A stretch of DNA of 14,070 nt from Candidatus Undinarchaeales archaeon SRR5007147.bin71. GTDB lineage: Archaea > Undinarchaeota > Undinarchaeia > Undinarchaeales > Undinarchaeaceae. The translations under genes and the position numbers were made by a program. The DNA lies in assembly GCA_014189675.1 (NCBI GenBank), contig DVAE01000018.1, positions 1 to 14,070 of the forward strand, written 5' to 3'. This document shows, piece after piece, positions 7,172 through 13,905 of the stretch; position 1 is the first letter of the stretch; every line of letters begins with the position of its first letter. A model generated the notes under the pieces. The model saw nothing but the letters and a program-made list of their open reading frames with translations. It ran no database searches and was not told where the DNA came from.

Positions 7172-7472
7172 CTGAACTCTCCTCCTGGGATTGTCCTGAA
7201 GATTTTGTTTTTTGTAAATCTACAGCCGATGTAAGTTTTGTTTTTATTTCTTCAATTGAAGAAGACGGAGAATAGGCTCCACCTGAGAATTGCATGTCGC
7301 ACTTTCTGCAGCGCCACACTCCGGCGAATTCCCTTCTAACCTTCTTGGCCTTGCAGCTTGGGCAGGTATGATTAGATTTGGAATGTTTTTCAATTGAAGC
7401 AGTCCTAAGCCTAACCTTGCGACCATATCTTTGGCCGAACCTTCCGGATGAACCTACTTGTTTTGTTCTCAT
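7161..7472 (-). CDS. rpl37ae: 50S ribosomal protein eL43 (L37Ae)
   Basis: 103 residues. The basic N terminus RTKQVGSSGRFGQRYGRKVR is characteristic, followed by a CxxC-x14-CxxC zinc finger (C37, C40, C55, C58; CPSC and CRKC) and FSGGAYSP. It is a zinc-binding protein of the large subunit next to 23S rRNA. The fold normally ends soon after the GGAY segment; here a Ser/Gln/Glu-rich tail of about 32 residues (72-103) follows, and its last codons overlap the rpoP start. It begins three bases after the rrp42 stop; AGGA is only about two bases from the ATG, a weak ribosome site. Confidence 0.95.
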   Translation of the reverse strand: MRTKQVGSSGRFGQRYGRKVRLRTASIEKHSKSNHTCPSCKAKKVRREFAGVWRCRKCDMQFSGGAYSPSSSIEEIKTKLTSAVDLQKTKSSGQSQEESSDVV

Positions 7473-7475
7473 TTC

Positions 7476-8228
7476 CTATTTTAGAAGCTTTCTTGTTTCC
7501 TTGGATTGTTTTGCTGCTATCTTAACACAGGCAAGAATCTCGTCTGTGGTCCAGTTGCTCGAGCCAGCTTTCTGCATTGCGCAGACATTTCCCTTGTCCT
7601 CAAGAGTAACTGTAAAACGTGCGTCAAGAGCCTTCTCTTCCTCAAGGGAAGGATCTAGCAATATGTGCTTACCTATCTTTATAAAGGTGTTGGCAATTGG
7701 CTTCTTCACAACCGGGAGCTTCCCCAATCCCTCATCTTCTGCATTGTGCAGAGCAGCCACTCCAGCGAGAGAGGCCGCATCAATTGGATTTCCTGCGTAA
7801 TTAAGTGTCCACAAATCCACAAAGACGGATCTTACTTCTACGCCTGACTCAACAACGAGTTTGTCCATTTCAATAGCCTGAGACTCGCGAATTCCGCGGT
7901 CGACAACCCTTGACAACTCTATATCGTCGTCGCTTGGAGGACCCATTGAGAAGTGCTCATAAGACATAGGAGTCAGTTCAGCGGTAACTGAAAGATTTCC
8001 ACTGTCAGGAGAGTCAGGATAAGGCTCCATTGTGCCTACTGAAACTCCTGCTGCAACTTCCATGTTTCCGAGTTTTACATTAGCAGAACCCTTTGCCCTA
8101 CCATACAGACCTGTTTCAATTGTGATTGGCCTGATTTCGTCAAACTTTCTTCCGTCAAGACGCTTACCTTGTTCAGCAAGAGCCAGAACGTTCTCTTTTT
8201 CAATTTTAGAAACTATTGCTCTACTCAT
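7476..8228 (-). CDS. rrp42: Exosome subunit Rrp42 (non-catalytic RNase PH-like)
   Basis: 250 residues with the RNase PH fold. Diagnostic segments are [15 protein letters not shown], a [17 protein letters not shown] strand region, the Rrp42-type acidic stretch [39 protein letters not shown], and a C-terminal [21 protein letters not shown]. In the archaeal exosome three Rrp41-Rrp42 dimers make the hexameric ring. Rrp42 lacks the phosphate-site and catalytic residues of Rrp41 but supplies part of the RNA path. The first eight bases overlap the end of rrp41 (ATGAGTAG), and AGGAG at 8237-8241 lies about eight bases before the ATG. Tight coupling with rrp41 suits 1:1 production. Confidence 0.97.
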   Translation of the reverse strand: MSRAIVSKIEKENVLALAEQGKRLDGRKFDEIRPITIETGLYGRAKGSANVKLGNMEVAAGVSVGTMEPYPDSPDSGNLSVTAELTPMSYEHFSMGPPSDDDIELSRVVDRGIRESQAIEMDKLVVESGVEVRSVFVDLWTLNYAGNPIDAASLAGVAALHNAEDEGLGKLPVVKKPIANTFIKIGKHILLDPSLEEEKALDARFTVTLEDKGNVCAMQKAGSSNWTTDEILACVKIAAKQSKETRKLLK

Positions 8229-8940
8229 TTTTATATCTCCTCTTCAGAGCATCTTTCTTAAGTTCATATATTGTTTTGCAACCATCTATTGCATATTTGA
8301 GTCCCTTCTCAAATTCGTCCTCTGTCATTAGCCCGTCCATCTGTAGGAGGGTAATCTCGTCAAGGCCTGCGGAGTATGCAACTGGCAAATCAGCCTGACC
8401 TGTGTTGTCCTCTATTCCGTTTAGGTCGAGAACAACTGTGTCATCTATCTTGCCTGAAGCGCATGCAGCGACCATATCACGCATCTTTATTCCTGCATCA
8501 GCAAGAGCAACGGATGCTGCAGTAAGACCGGTAACTCTTGTACCTGCATCTGCCTGTAGTATCTCTATATGCAACCTTATTGCAGACTGAGCATAGTCCT
8601 CTACATAAATTACAGATTCAAGGGCTTCCTTGGTAACCTTTGCAATTTCCTTGGACCTTCTGTCAGGACCAGGTCTTTTTCTGTCCGGAACCGAGAAAGG
8701 TGCCATTTCATATTGTGTTTGAAGAACAACGCGATCCGGAAGCATTTTATGCCTTGGATGCATTTCAACAGGACCGTACACAGCAGCAAGTGCATGTGAA
8801 CCGCCCATTTCAACATATGCTGAGCCATCCGCCTGTTCAAGGACTCCGGCTTCTATCTTAATCGGCCTTAGTTCGTCGAACTTTCGACCATCGAGGCGCT
8901 TTCCGTCCACTATAAGAGCTTCTCCATTTGAGGATCCCAT
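8221..8940 (-). CDS. rrp41: Exosome catalytic subunit Rrp41 (3'-5' phosphorolytic RNase)
   Basis: 239 residues, RNase PH family. [15 protein letters not shown] occurs near 13-27. PDRRSKEI supplies the RNA-contacting R94/R95, ADAGTR carries R135 in the phosphate site, and D178 and D184 ([12 protein letters not shown]) match the spacing of the two catalytic aspartates known from Sulfolobus Rrp41. It therefore looks catalytically competent, degrading or tailing RNA 3' ends with phosphate or nucleoside diphosphates. The ATG overlaps the rrp4 stop by one base (TAATG at 8938-8942), with AAGGAGG at 8951-8957 in the rrp4 tail as ribosome site. It forms the hexameric ring with the downstream rrp42 product. 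Confidence 0.98.
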   Translation of the reverse strand: MGSSNGEALIVDGKRLDGRKFDELRPIKIEAGVLEQADGSAYVEMGGSHALAAVYGPVEMHPRHKMLPDRVVLQTQYEMAPFSVPDRKRPGPDRRSKEIAKVTKEALESVIYVEDYAQSAIRLHIEILQADAGTRVTGLTAASVALADAGIKMRDMVAACASGKIDDTVVLDLNGIEDNTGQADLPVAYSAGLDEITLLQMDGLMTEDEFEKGLKYAIDGCKTIYELKKDALKRRYKNE

Positions 8941-9722
8941 TATTTTTCAGCCTCCTTTGATTCTTCGGCTTCAGGTTCTTTTGATTCTGCCGGTTCAGCC
9001 TCAGGTTTCTTAGACCCTACAGGCTTTGGTTTCAGGGATGATTTATTTCCGGTTGATTTTTCCAGAAATTCCCTGATATTTTCAGTTAATCCAGGCGTAT
9101 GAGCCTTGCTTTCGATTAGTTTTATCGCTTCTACAGCGAGTTCCTCATTATCTCCGCTAATCCACACGCGACCATTTTGGCCGACAGTTATCTTGCAACC
9201 GGTCATGTCCTTTATCATTTGGACCATTGTTCCTTTTCTCCCTATCACACGTGGAACTTTAGTTGAAGTGATAGTTATAATGCGGCCGCCATTAAGCTTG
9301 TACAGACCGCGGTCCTTCATTGTCAGACCAGCGTTCATAGCCTTTGATACATTTAGTATTTTAGCAACGACTGCATCTCCGATTCCATATATCTTGGATA
9401 TATCTTCGTCATCAAGATTAACAAAGTAATCTGTCCCATTAGCCACAGTCAAAACTCCGCCATAAGCTGAGTTGAGGTCCAGTGACCAGTGAGAGAATGA
9501 GATGTCCTTGACAACTCCGATGACAACATCCTTAGGCTTTGGTATATATCTACCATTAAGCGCTATAACCTTGATGAAATTCTCTTTGGAATCCACAAGA
9601 CCTAGGATGTTCGAATGTACATTTTTTCCCCTCTTATAGGTGCCTTCACCTAGCAAGAGGTCTCCAGTTCCTAGAAGTTCTCCGGGAACTACAATATCTC
9701 TATTTTTTACTTTCAATGTCAT
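8940..9722 (-). CDS. rrp4: Exosome RNA-binding cap subunit Rrp4
   Basis: 260 residues from ATG 9722. An N-terminal domain ([19 protein letters not shown], 11-29) anchors to the ring. A central S1 domain spans roughly 60-130 ([26 protein letters not shown]). A KH domain spans about 150-205 with the GRKG loop at 161-164 and VIGRKG context. The cap binds substrate RNA and threads it into the Rrp41-Rrp42 ring. Beyond the KH domain there is a low-complexity tail (about 222-260) of Lys/Pro then Glu/Ala-rich residues with SKKPEAEP / SKEPEAEE repeats. The start is decided by AAAGGAG at 9728-9734, five to six bases before ATG; a longer frame reaching 9809 would overlap SBDS. Confidence 0.97.
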   Translation of the reverse strand: MTLKVKNRDIVVPGELLGTGDLLLGEGTYKRGKNVHSNILGLVDSKENFIKVIALNGRYIPKPKDVVIGVVKDISFSHWSLDLNSAYGGVLTVANGTDYFVNLDDEDISKIYGIGDAVVAKILNVSKAMNAGLTMKDRGLYKLNGGRIITITSTKVPRVIGRKGTMVQMIKDMTGCKITVGQNGRVWISGDNEELAVEAIKLIESKAHTPGLTENIREFLEKSTGNKSSLKPKPVGSKKPEAEPAESKEPEAEESKEAEK

Positions 9723-9727
9723 TTTTT

Positions 9728-9734
9728 CTCCTTT
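9728..9734 (-). promoter_or_regulatory. Shine-Dalgarno site that sets the rrp4 start
   Basis: The minus strand reads AAAGGAG, then AAAAA and ATG at 9722. It sits in a purely A-rich 31-nt spacer after the SBDS stop and rules for the 9722 start over upstream in-frame codons. Confidence 0.7.
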
Positions 9735-9753
9735 TGTTTTTGTTTTTTTGTTT

Positions 9754-10449
9754 TTATTTCTGCAATTTCTTGCATTCAAATGATCCCTGTGTGGCCCCGT
9801 TGAGCTCATTGTAGAAGCTCTCCTCGACCCCGGCAGGGATTTTGATTGTTACTTTGAGGCTTCCGTCGTCAAGCCATTGTTCACTTTCTATACCAAAATT
9901 GCGCAGTATTCCATACGCTTTTCCGGTGTGAACAGCAGGCACAACAACCTCCAGCCTCAGTTTTTCTACACTGATTGGAAGAAATTTCGAAATAGCCTCT
10001 ACGACCTTTTGAATCTGGTCTTCGGCTTTTCTTAGAGGATCAATATGAACCTTGGACTCTTCCATAGCCGCCTCTATTCTATTGGAGGGGTGTGGATGTC
10101 CTGTCTGCGGGTTGAATGCATCCCGCGCAATGAGAGTCGATATCATCTTTTTCTTTTTATCGAGCAACTCTCTTCGCTGATCCGTCGTCAGCTGAATTTC
10201 TCCTTTCAGTACTATTTCTTTACCCACTTGTAGCGGATTTGTTGTATTAAATACTTTTTGTAGGTCCGCTTCAGACACTCTTTCGGCTTTTCTGGCGTCA
10301 GAATAGACTTCCTGAACCGCCATAAGATCTGACAATTCGACGTCTTCACCTGCTTTTAGAGACTGTGCTTTATCAGAATCAACCAAAACTTCAAAATGTT
10401 TCCCGCCAGATGAATACCGGGCGAGGATGGAATTCTCAATACTTACCAT
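9754..10449 (-). CDS. sbds: Ribosome maturation protein SBDS (SDO1 homologue)
   Basis: 231 residues from ATG 10449, the standard archaeal SBDS length. The N-terminal FYSH-type domain starts with NSILARYSSGGKHFEVLVD. It is followed by the highly conserved GEIQLTTDQRRELL and NPQTGHPHPSNRIEAAME segments, the helical middle domain, and a ferredoxin-like C-terminal domain (LRLEVVVPAVHTGKAYGIL, then a WLDDGSLKVTIKIPAG hairpin). SBDS works with EF-2-like GTPases to release aIF6 and activate 50S subunits. Its ATG overlaps the psmA stop (TAATG at 10447-10451). Only a poor GAAAGAA purine stretch precedes it, so translation probably depends on coupling to psmA. A longer frame from TTG 10500 lies inside psmA and is rejected. 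Confidence 0.97.
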   Translation of the reverse strand: MVSIENSILARYSSGGKHFEVLVDSDKAQSLKAGEDVELSDLMAVQEVYSDARKAERVSEADLQKVFNTTNPLQVGKEIVLKGEIQLTTDQRRELLDKKKKMISTLIARDAFNPQTGHPHPSNRIEAAMEESKVHIDPLRKAEDQIQKVVEAISKFLPISVEKLRLEVVVPAVHTGKAYGILRNFGIESEQWLDDGSLKVTIKIPAGVEESFYNELNGATQGSFECKKLQK

Positions 10450-11183
10450 TATTCTTTCTTTTTCTTTGAGCCGGACAGTTTTGACATGTAAGTTCTGCAA
10501 GCATCTTGTGAAAGTATGTCAAACTTCCCTCCTTTCTCAACATATGCAAGCTCTATATTTTGCTCATTGAAGCGACTGGAATCAGCACTCTGCATACCCT
10601 TGAGAGCGAGTTCTATTGCCTGGTCACGAGTCATATCCTGCCTGTAATGCTTCGTAAAATAATCCCGGACCTTGTCAGAATTCTCCCCAATTGCTGCCGC
10701 CATATATTCCCAGTAGGAACCTGAAGGATCAGTCTCAAAGAGCCTTGCATCTCCGTCAACACCGCCTATAAGCATGGATGTTCCAAAGGGTCTTACGCCG
10801 GCAACTTGTGTGTGAAGCTGCTGATAATCGCAAATTTCCTTTGTAAGAGAATCGACAGCCATCGATTCTTCATAAGTTATTCTGTGAGATTGTGCCATCA
10901 CTCTGGCTTTGTCCACAATTCTTCTTCCGTCTGCTACAAGACCGGATGTTGCAGCACCTATGTGCTTGTCAACTCTGTATATTTTCTCAATTGAACCCGG
11001 AATCATAAGCTTCTCGGACACGTTTTTGTCCGCAGCAAGCAGAACTCCGTCTGCGTATACAATTCCTAAAGATATTGTACCTTTCTTAACAGCTTCCCTT
11101 GCATATTCGACCTGATAGAGCCTTCCTTGTGGAGAGAAAACCGTTATCGCACGGTCATAACCCATCATCTGTGGCGGTTGCAT
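10449..11183 (-). CDS. psmA: 20S proteasome alpha subunit
   Basis: 244 residues. The alpha-type N terminus GYDRAITVFSPQGRLYQVEYA is nearly invariant, with the YDR gate residues at 9-11, and K67 in the GSIEKIY segment corresponds to the pocket lysine that receives HbYX tails of PAN/ATPase activators. GLVADGR and the RPFGTSMLIGGVD strand are also classical. Seven copies form each outer ring and gate access to the beta chamber made by psmB. A strong AAGGAGGT at 11189-11196 precedes the ATG. The lysine-rich end (SGSKKKKE) is common in archaeal alpha subunits. Its place between RNase P and exosome genes is the known superoperon order. Confidence 0.98.
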   Translation of the reverse strand: MQPPQMMGYDRAITVFSPQGRLYQVEYAREAVKKGTISLGIVYADGVLLAADKNVSEKLMIPGSIEKIYRVDKHIGAATSGLVADGRRIVDKARVMAQSHRITYEESMAVDSLTKEICDYQQLHTQVAGVRPFGTSMLIGGVDGDARLFETDPSGSYWEYMAAAIGENSDKVRDYFTKHYRQDMTRDQAIELALKGMQSADSSRFNEQNIELAYVEKGGKFDILSQDACRTYMSKLSGSKKKKE

Positions 11184-11188
11184 AATTT

Positions 11189-11196
11189 ACCTCCTT
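11189..11196 (-). promoter_or_regulatory. Strong Shine-Dalgarno site of psmA
   Basis: The minus strand reads AAGGAGGT followed by AAATT and the ATG at 11183. It is the best match to the anti-Shine-Dalgarno in the window and implies high translation of the alpha subunit relative to its neighbours. Confidence 0.7.
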
Positions 11197-11208
11197 TTTC
11201 TTTTAACG

Positions 11209-11562
11209 CTACTTTCGTTTTCTGTTTAAGTATTTATCCTTTGTCTTTTTAATGGTGCCGGAAACACCGAGGACTCTGAAAGTCGTCCGTGAGCCTCCAA
11301 TACTTGTTATTGTGGCAAGTGATGCGATGACTTCAGTAAGGGCTTTGTTTGAACAGCGGACTATTCCGCTGGATGTTTTTGAATCATATTCTATAAGCCA
11401 GAGATTTGCATTGCTTGCTCCAAGCTCACCAAGGAAGGAAAGAATTGAATTTAACATTTCGCTGACAATCTGCTTTTCGCTTATTTTGTTCTCAGACAGT
11501 AATTCGAATGAGATGTATCGCCAGTTCTCCTTTAGCGTTGGCTTAACTTTGAACTTAACCAT
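11209..11562 (-). CDS. rnp2: RNase P protein component 2 (Pop5)
   Basis: 117 residues with the Pop5 pattern: KPTLKENWRYISFELLSE at the N terminus, a helical middle, NANLWLIEYDSKTSSGIVRCSNKALTEV (the RRM-like core with the conserved G-I-V-R-C strand), and VLGVSGTIKK near the end. Pop5 pairs with Rpp30 and stabilises the catalytic domain of RNase P RNA for 5' maturation of tRNAs. The first eight bases overlap the rpp30 end (ATGGTTAA), and an AAGG lies about ten bases upstream. The basic tail KYLNRKRK is consistent with RNA binding. RNase P RNA, Rpp21 and L7Ae are not in the window. Confidence 0.94.
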   Translation of the reverse strand: MVKFKVKPTLKENWRYISFELLSENKISEKQIVSEMLNSILSFLGELGASNANLWLIEYDSKTSSGIVRCSNKALTEVIASLATITSIGGSRTTFRVLGVSGTIKKTKDKYLNRKRK

Positions 11563-12220
11563 TTTTTGTTATACCTTCTTTGACAGTAACACCGCTATGC
11601 TTCCGTCTGTTTTTTTCAACAAGCTCCTTTGGGAAACCCATAACAGCTCGCTTTGCCTCGGCATTACTCATACCCAGGACTTCTGCAAGAGCCATCATCT
11701 GACGAGGCTGTCTCAGTCCGTACTTGCTTGAGGCTCCGCTTGTCATGAATATGTCCAGCTTGTATTTTCTTGCGAGAAGGAGATTGAATTTTATTTTCGA
11801 AATGAGCAGAGACCTTTTTATCCCTGTGAGCTCGAGAATATCCGCAAGGTTTATTTCAAGAGCAACGCTGTTCTTCGAAGCCAGTGCCGCAGAGGACTGG
11901 TCTATAAATGCGTGTGAAATGACATCAACAAGAGAGGACTCGGTCGCCGCCCTCATAGCACGAGGACTTTTAGCATTTATCATAAGAATGTCAACAGATT
12001 CTCTATTTTTTAGAGCAATTTTCACATCACCTGACTTGTCAGCATTCACTTCGAGAACTGAGAAAATGTCAAGTCCTGAGTTCTTTGAAGCCTCTTTAGC
12101 AGTTTCGTAGTGCTCTTTTTTGAAACTATTTCTAAATAGAACTCCGGCTCCACTTATCCCATAACTTTCAAAATCAGGAAAACCTTCCTTCAAGATAACT
12201 GAGTTGTGTATGTCGTACAT
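11555..12220 (-). CDS. rnp3: RNase P protein component 3 (Rpp30)
   Basis: 221 residues, polymerase/histidinol-phosphatase-like TIM-barrel family. It starts with MYDIHNSVI and has the Rpp30 hallmarks VDILMINAKSPRAMRAATE, DVISHAFIDQSSAALASKNSVALEINLADIL and LLLARKYKLDIFMTSGASSKYGLRQPRQMMALAEVLGMS. It forms the Pop5-Rpp30 heterotetramer that activates RNase P RNA. No Shine-Dalgarno is visible; instead a TTTAAAG element at 12241-12247 lies about 25 nt before the ATG, suggesting it may also be made from a leaderless internal transcript. It follows eL15 by 27 nt. Confidence 0.95.
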   Translation of the reverse strand: MYDIHNSVILKEGFPDFESYGISGAGVLFRNSFKKEHYETAKEASKNSGLDIFSVLEVNADKSGDVKIALKNRESVDILMINAKSPRAMRAATESSLVDVISHAFIDQSSAALASKNSVALEINLADILELTGIKRSLLISKIKFNLLLARKYKLDIFMTSGASSKYGLRQPRQMMALAEVLGMSNAEAKRAVMGFPKELVEKNRRKHSGVTVKEGITKNG

Positions 12221-12240
12221 AATTTTCTGAGAACAGGAAG

Positions 12241-12247
12241 CTTTAAA
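12241..12247 (-). promoter_or_regulatory. Possible internal TATA box before Rpp30
   Basis: The minus strand reads TTTAAAG directly after the eL15 stop codon. A start about 25 nt downstream would coincide with the Rpp30 ATG at 12220, which has no ribosome-binding site. Sequence-only inference; read-through from eL15 is equally possible. Confidence 0.35.
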
Positions 12248-12817
12248 TTAGTTTCCTCTGTTTTTATTTGCAGCCAAGCTCGGTCTCGATTTCTCGACAC
12301 CGTATCCCTTCTTGTGAAGGCCTCTTCCCCTCTTTCCGGAAGATGTAAGACCTCGATAAACACGCTTCTTGTGCTTGTTTGAGCATATCCAGTTTATTCT
12401 GGAATCTGCTACTATTTGGGGATGATAAGGATCTACAAGGATTATTTCGTACCATACGTTTTTTCCGTCATCTCCAACCCAGTAAGAGTTTAGAACTTCA
12501 AGGTTCGGATACTTTCTTGAAACCCTGTTTTCCAAAAGTGACTGTAGGCTCTTGCCCGGAGTAACAAAACGGCCGTAGCTTGTCGGTTTCCTTGCAGCCC
12601 GAGGTGCAGGACGCTTCCTGCCTCCCTTGGTCATCCTTGTTCTGACAATAGTATAACCGCCCTTTGCACGGTAGCCAAGAGATCTTGCACTGTCTATTCT
12701 TGTGGGACCTTCGATTCTTGTGAATCTCTGCTCGGCTCTCCACTTAAGATAGCGCTTCCTCTGAAGCTCAACATTCGGTTTTTTCCATGCCTCTCGCATG
12801 TATTTGTAGTATCCCAT
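12248..12817 (-). CDS. rpl15e: 50S ribosomal protein eL15
   Basis: 189 residues from ATG 12817. The eL15 signature is clear: MGYYKYMREAWKKP, RIEGPTRIDSARSLGYRAKGG, TRMTKGGRKRPAPR, NLEVLNSYWVGDDGKNVWYE, then EIILVDPYHPQI, NWICSNKHKKRVYRGLTS and GKRGRGLHKKGYG. It is a basic protein lying deep in 23S rRNA. It heads the superoperon. GGAG at 12825-12828 lies seven bases before ATG 12817; an upstream in-frame ATG at 12844 would add nine residues but has no ribosome site. A TATA box at 12888-12895 would give a leader of roughly 50 nt, the longest predicted in the window. Confidence 0.97.
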   Translation of the reverse strand: MGYYKYMREAWKKPNVELQRKRYLKWRAEQRFTRIEGPTRIDSARSLGYRAKGGYTIVRTRMTKGGRKRPAPRAARKPTSYGRFVTPGKSLQSLLENRVSRKYPNLEVLNSYWVGDDGKNVWYEIILVDPYHPQIVADSRINWICSNKHKKRVYRGLTSSGKRGRGLHKKGYGVEKSRPSLAANKNRGN

Positions 12818-12824
12818 TTTATGT

Positions 12825-12828
12825 CTCC
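12825..12828 (-). promoter_or_regulatory. Shine-Dalgarno site that sets the eL15 start
   Basis: The minus strand reads CGGAG, then ACATAAA and ATG at 12817. It lies inside the possible longer frame from 12844 and argues against that start. Confidence 0.6.
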
Positions 12829-12887
12829 GATTTGCACTCAGCATGAAGCATCATAGTACGGATAGGTCATTCTTATGAGCTGTCCAA

Positions 12888-12895
12888 CTTATAAA
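12888..12895 (-). promoter_or_regulatory. TATA box of the exosome superoperon
   Basis: The minus strand reads TTTATAAG preceded by AAAGC, a good BRE-TATA match. Transcription would start near 12865 and leave about 48 nt of leader before eL15. The same bases read CTTATAAA on the plus strand, so weak bidirectional use is possible. Confidence 0.55.
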
Positions 12896-12912
12896 GCTTT
12901 GGGAGAGAAAAA

Positions 12913-12922
12913 TATCTATAAG
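12913..12922 (+). promoter_or_regulatory. Possible TATA box of the 306-residue gene
   Basis: TATCTATAAG preceded by GAGAAAAA. A start about 25 nt downstream falls at roughly 12942, immediately before the ATG at 12943, implying a leaderless mRNA. An alternative is the CTTATAAA at 12888-12895, which would leave a leader containing the AAAGG at 12937-12940. Confidence 0.4.
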
Positions 12923-12942
12923 GACAAATACTAGGAAAGGCT

Positions 12943-13863
12943 ATGGTAAGCCTCGAGGAACTTGAAAAATTTGAAGAGATACTTAAGAATGTAAAAATTA
13001 CTCCTAAAACCAGAAAGATCTTGAAGAAGATTAGGAATGTTAAAAATATAAGAAGAGGACGGAGACAACAAGATAGACCGCAGGATACAACAGAAATAAG
13101 GAGAAGAGCTGAGGAAATTTTGGAGAATTTTATTGACAGCTACATAATTAATGTACTGAAAGAAGCAAGGGAAGATATTGTAAATGATGTAGTTGGAAAA
13201 AGAGGCACAGAAGTCCAGATCTTTTTCCATACAAAAGTTGTGAACGAATTAGAGGATAAGAGAGTATTTTCAACACAGAACTGTATTGACTCAATTAAGA
13301 GACTTCAGAAAAGAGCTGAGGAAGAAACTGAAATTTCAGAGATTTTGAAGTATTATGAAGCAGCTCTTCATATGAACCAGAAATGCACAATAAACACTTG
13401 GACTTATATAAAGTTTATCGGAGAAAACCCTGACGTAGATTACCCAAGCCTTGTTGAAAACCAGTACTGGCAGAAAGGTTCAGGAAAAGAAAATGATGCT
13501 AAGAATCTGGAACTCCTTGAACGGGTAGCAAAAGATACGAAAATACCAAAGAAAATACAGGAAATGCTTGCCGGAATTATTAAAGCGAGAAAGTCAGGAC
13601 GGAAAAAGCTGGCGGTGGCAGAGACACAGTTGTCGGCAGATGTCGCCGCAAAACTTGCTGAACTTATAGAAGAAGAACCAGACATAACAGGGAGAGATGC
13701 TTTCGACAAATTATTCCGAGTAGAGGGAATTGATGAAAACAATATAAGAGAAGTTATACGACTGGCCGCGCAGAACCTCATTGAACAGGGAGAAAAGGAT
13801 TCAGATCTGTACAGGAGCCTTGTAAAGCTGTATGGCAGACCTTCAACAAAAAGGCTTATCTAG
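12943..13863 (+). CDS. Unrecognised 306-residue helical protein with basic N-terminal segment
   Basis: I do not recognise a family. The frame is long, begins ATG just after AGGAAAGG, and has codon use like its neighbours, so it is very likely a real gene. The protein appears almost all helical and cytosolic, with no signal peptide or membrane segment. Residues 1-20 form an acidic helix. Residues 22-57 hold about 15 Lys/Arg, including RRGRRQQDR, which would suit nucleic-acid or ribosome binding. Residues 58-150 are amphipathic helices with two lone cysteines (C114, C148). A Trp/Tyr-containing stretch follows (NTWTYIKF, ENQYWQKG), then a C-terminal helical block 185-300 with possible repeat character (AAKLAELIEEEPDITG, IREVIRLAAQNLIEQG). 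It faces away from eL15 across a shared 125-bp promoter region. Any functional statement would be a guess. Confidence 0.85.
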   Translation: MVSLEELEKFEEILKNVKITPKTRKILKKIRNVKNIRRGRRQQDRPQDTTEIRRRAEEILENFIDSYIINVLKEAREDIVNDVVGKRGTEVQIFFHTKVVNELEDKRVFSTQNCIDSIKRLQKRAEEETEISEILKYYEAALHMNQKCTINTWTYIKFIGENPDVDYPSLVENQYWQKGSGKENDAKNLELLERVAKDTKIPKKIQEMLAGIIKARKSGRKKLAVAETQLSADVAAKLAELIEEEPDITGRDAFDKLFRVEGIDENNIREVIRLAAQNLIEQGEKDSDLYRSLVKLYGRPSTKRLI

Positions 13864-13875
13864 AGTAGGCTAAAA

Positions 13876-13882
13876 TATATAA
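13876..13882 (+). promoter_or_regulatory. TATA box of the small membrane-protein gene
   Basis: TATATAA preceded by TAAAA, about 25 nt before position 13904. The ATG at 13906 would then be at or next to the 5' end of the mRNA, so a leaderless transcript is predicted. No Shine-Dalgarno is present. Confidence 0.45.
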
Positions 13883-13905
13883 CTACAAGATAGCTATTTC
13901 TGACT

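Noticed and set aside
9723-9809. Extended Rrp4 frame from 9809
   Set aside because: It overlaps SBDS by 56 nt and encodes a Lys/Asn-rich run from the A-rich spacer; AAAGGAG marks ATG 9722.
10450-10500. Extended SBDS frame from TTG 10500
   Set aside because: It lies inside psmA, and the conserved SBDS N terminus begins at ATG 10449.
12818-12844. Upstream ATG 12844 for eL15
   Set aside because: It adds nine residues absent from the family and bypasses the GGAG at 12825-12828 that is well placed for ATG 12817.
12838-12853. C/D-box-like TGATG and CTGA on the minus strand in the eL15 leader
   Set aside because: Only about 7 nt separate the boxes, too short for a guide, and no C'/D' pair is visible.
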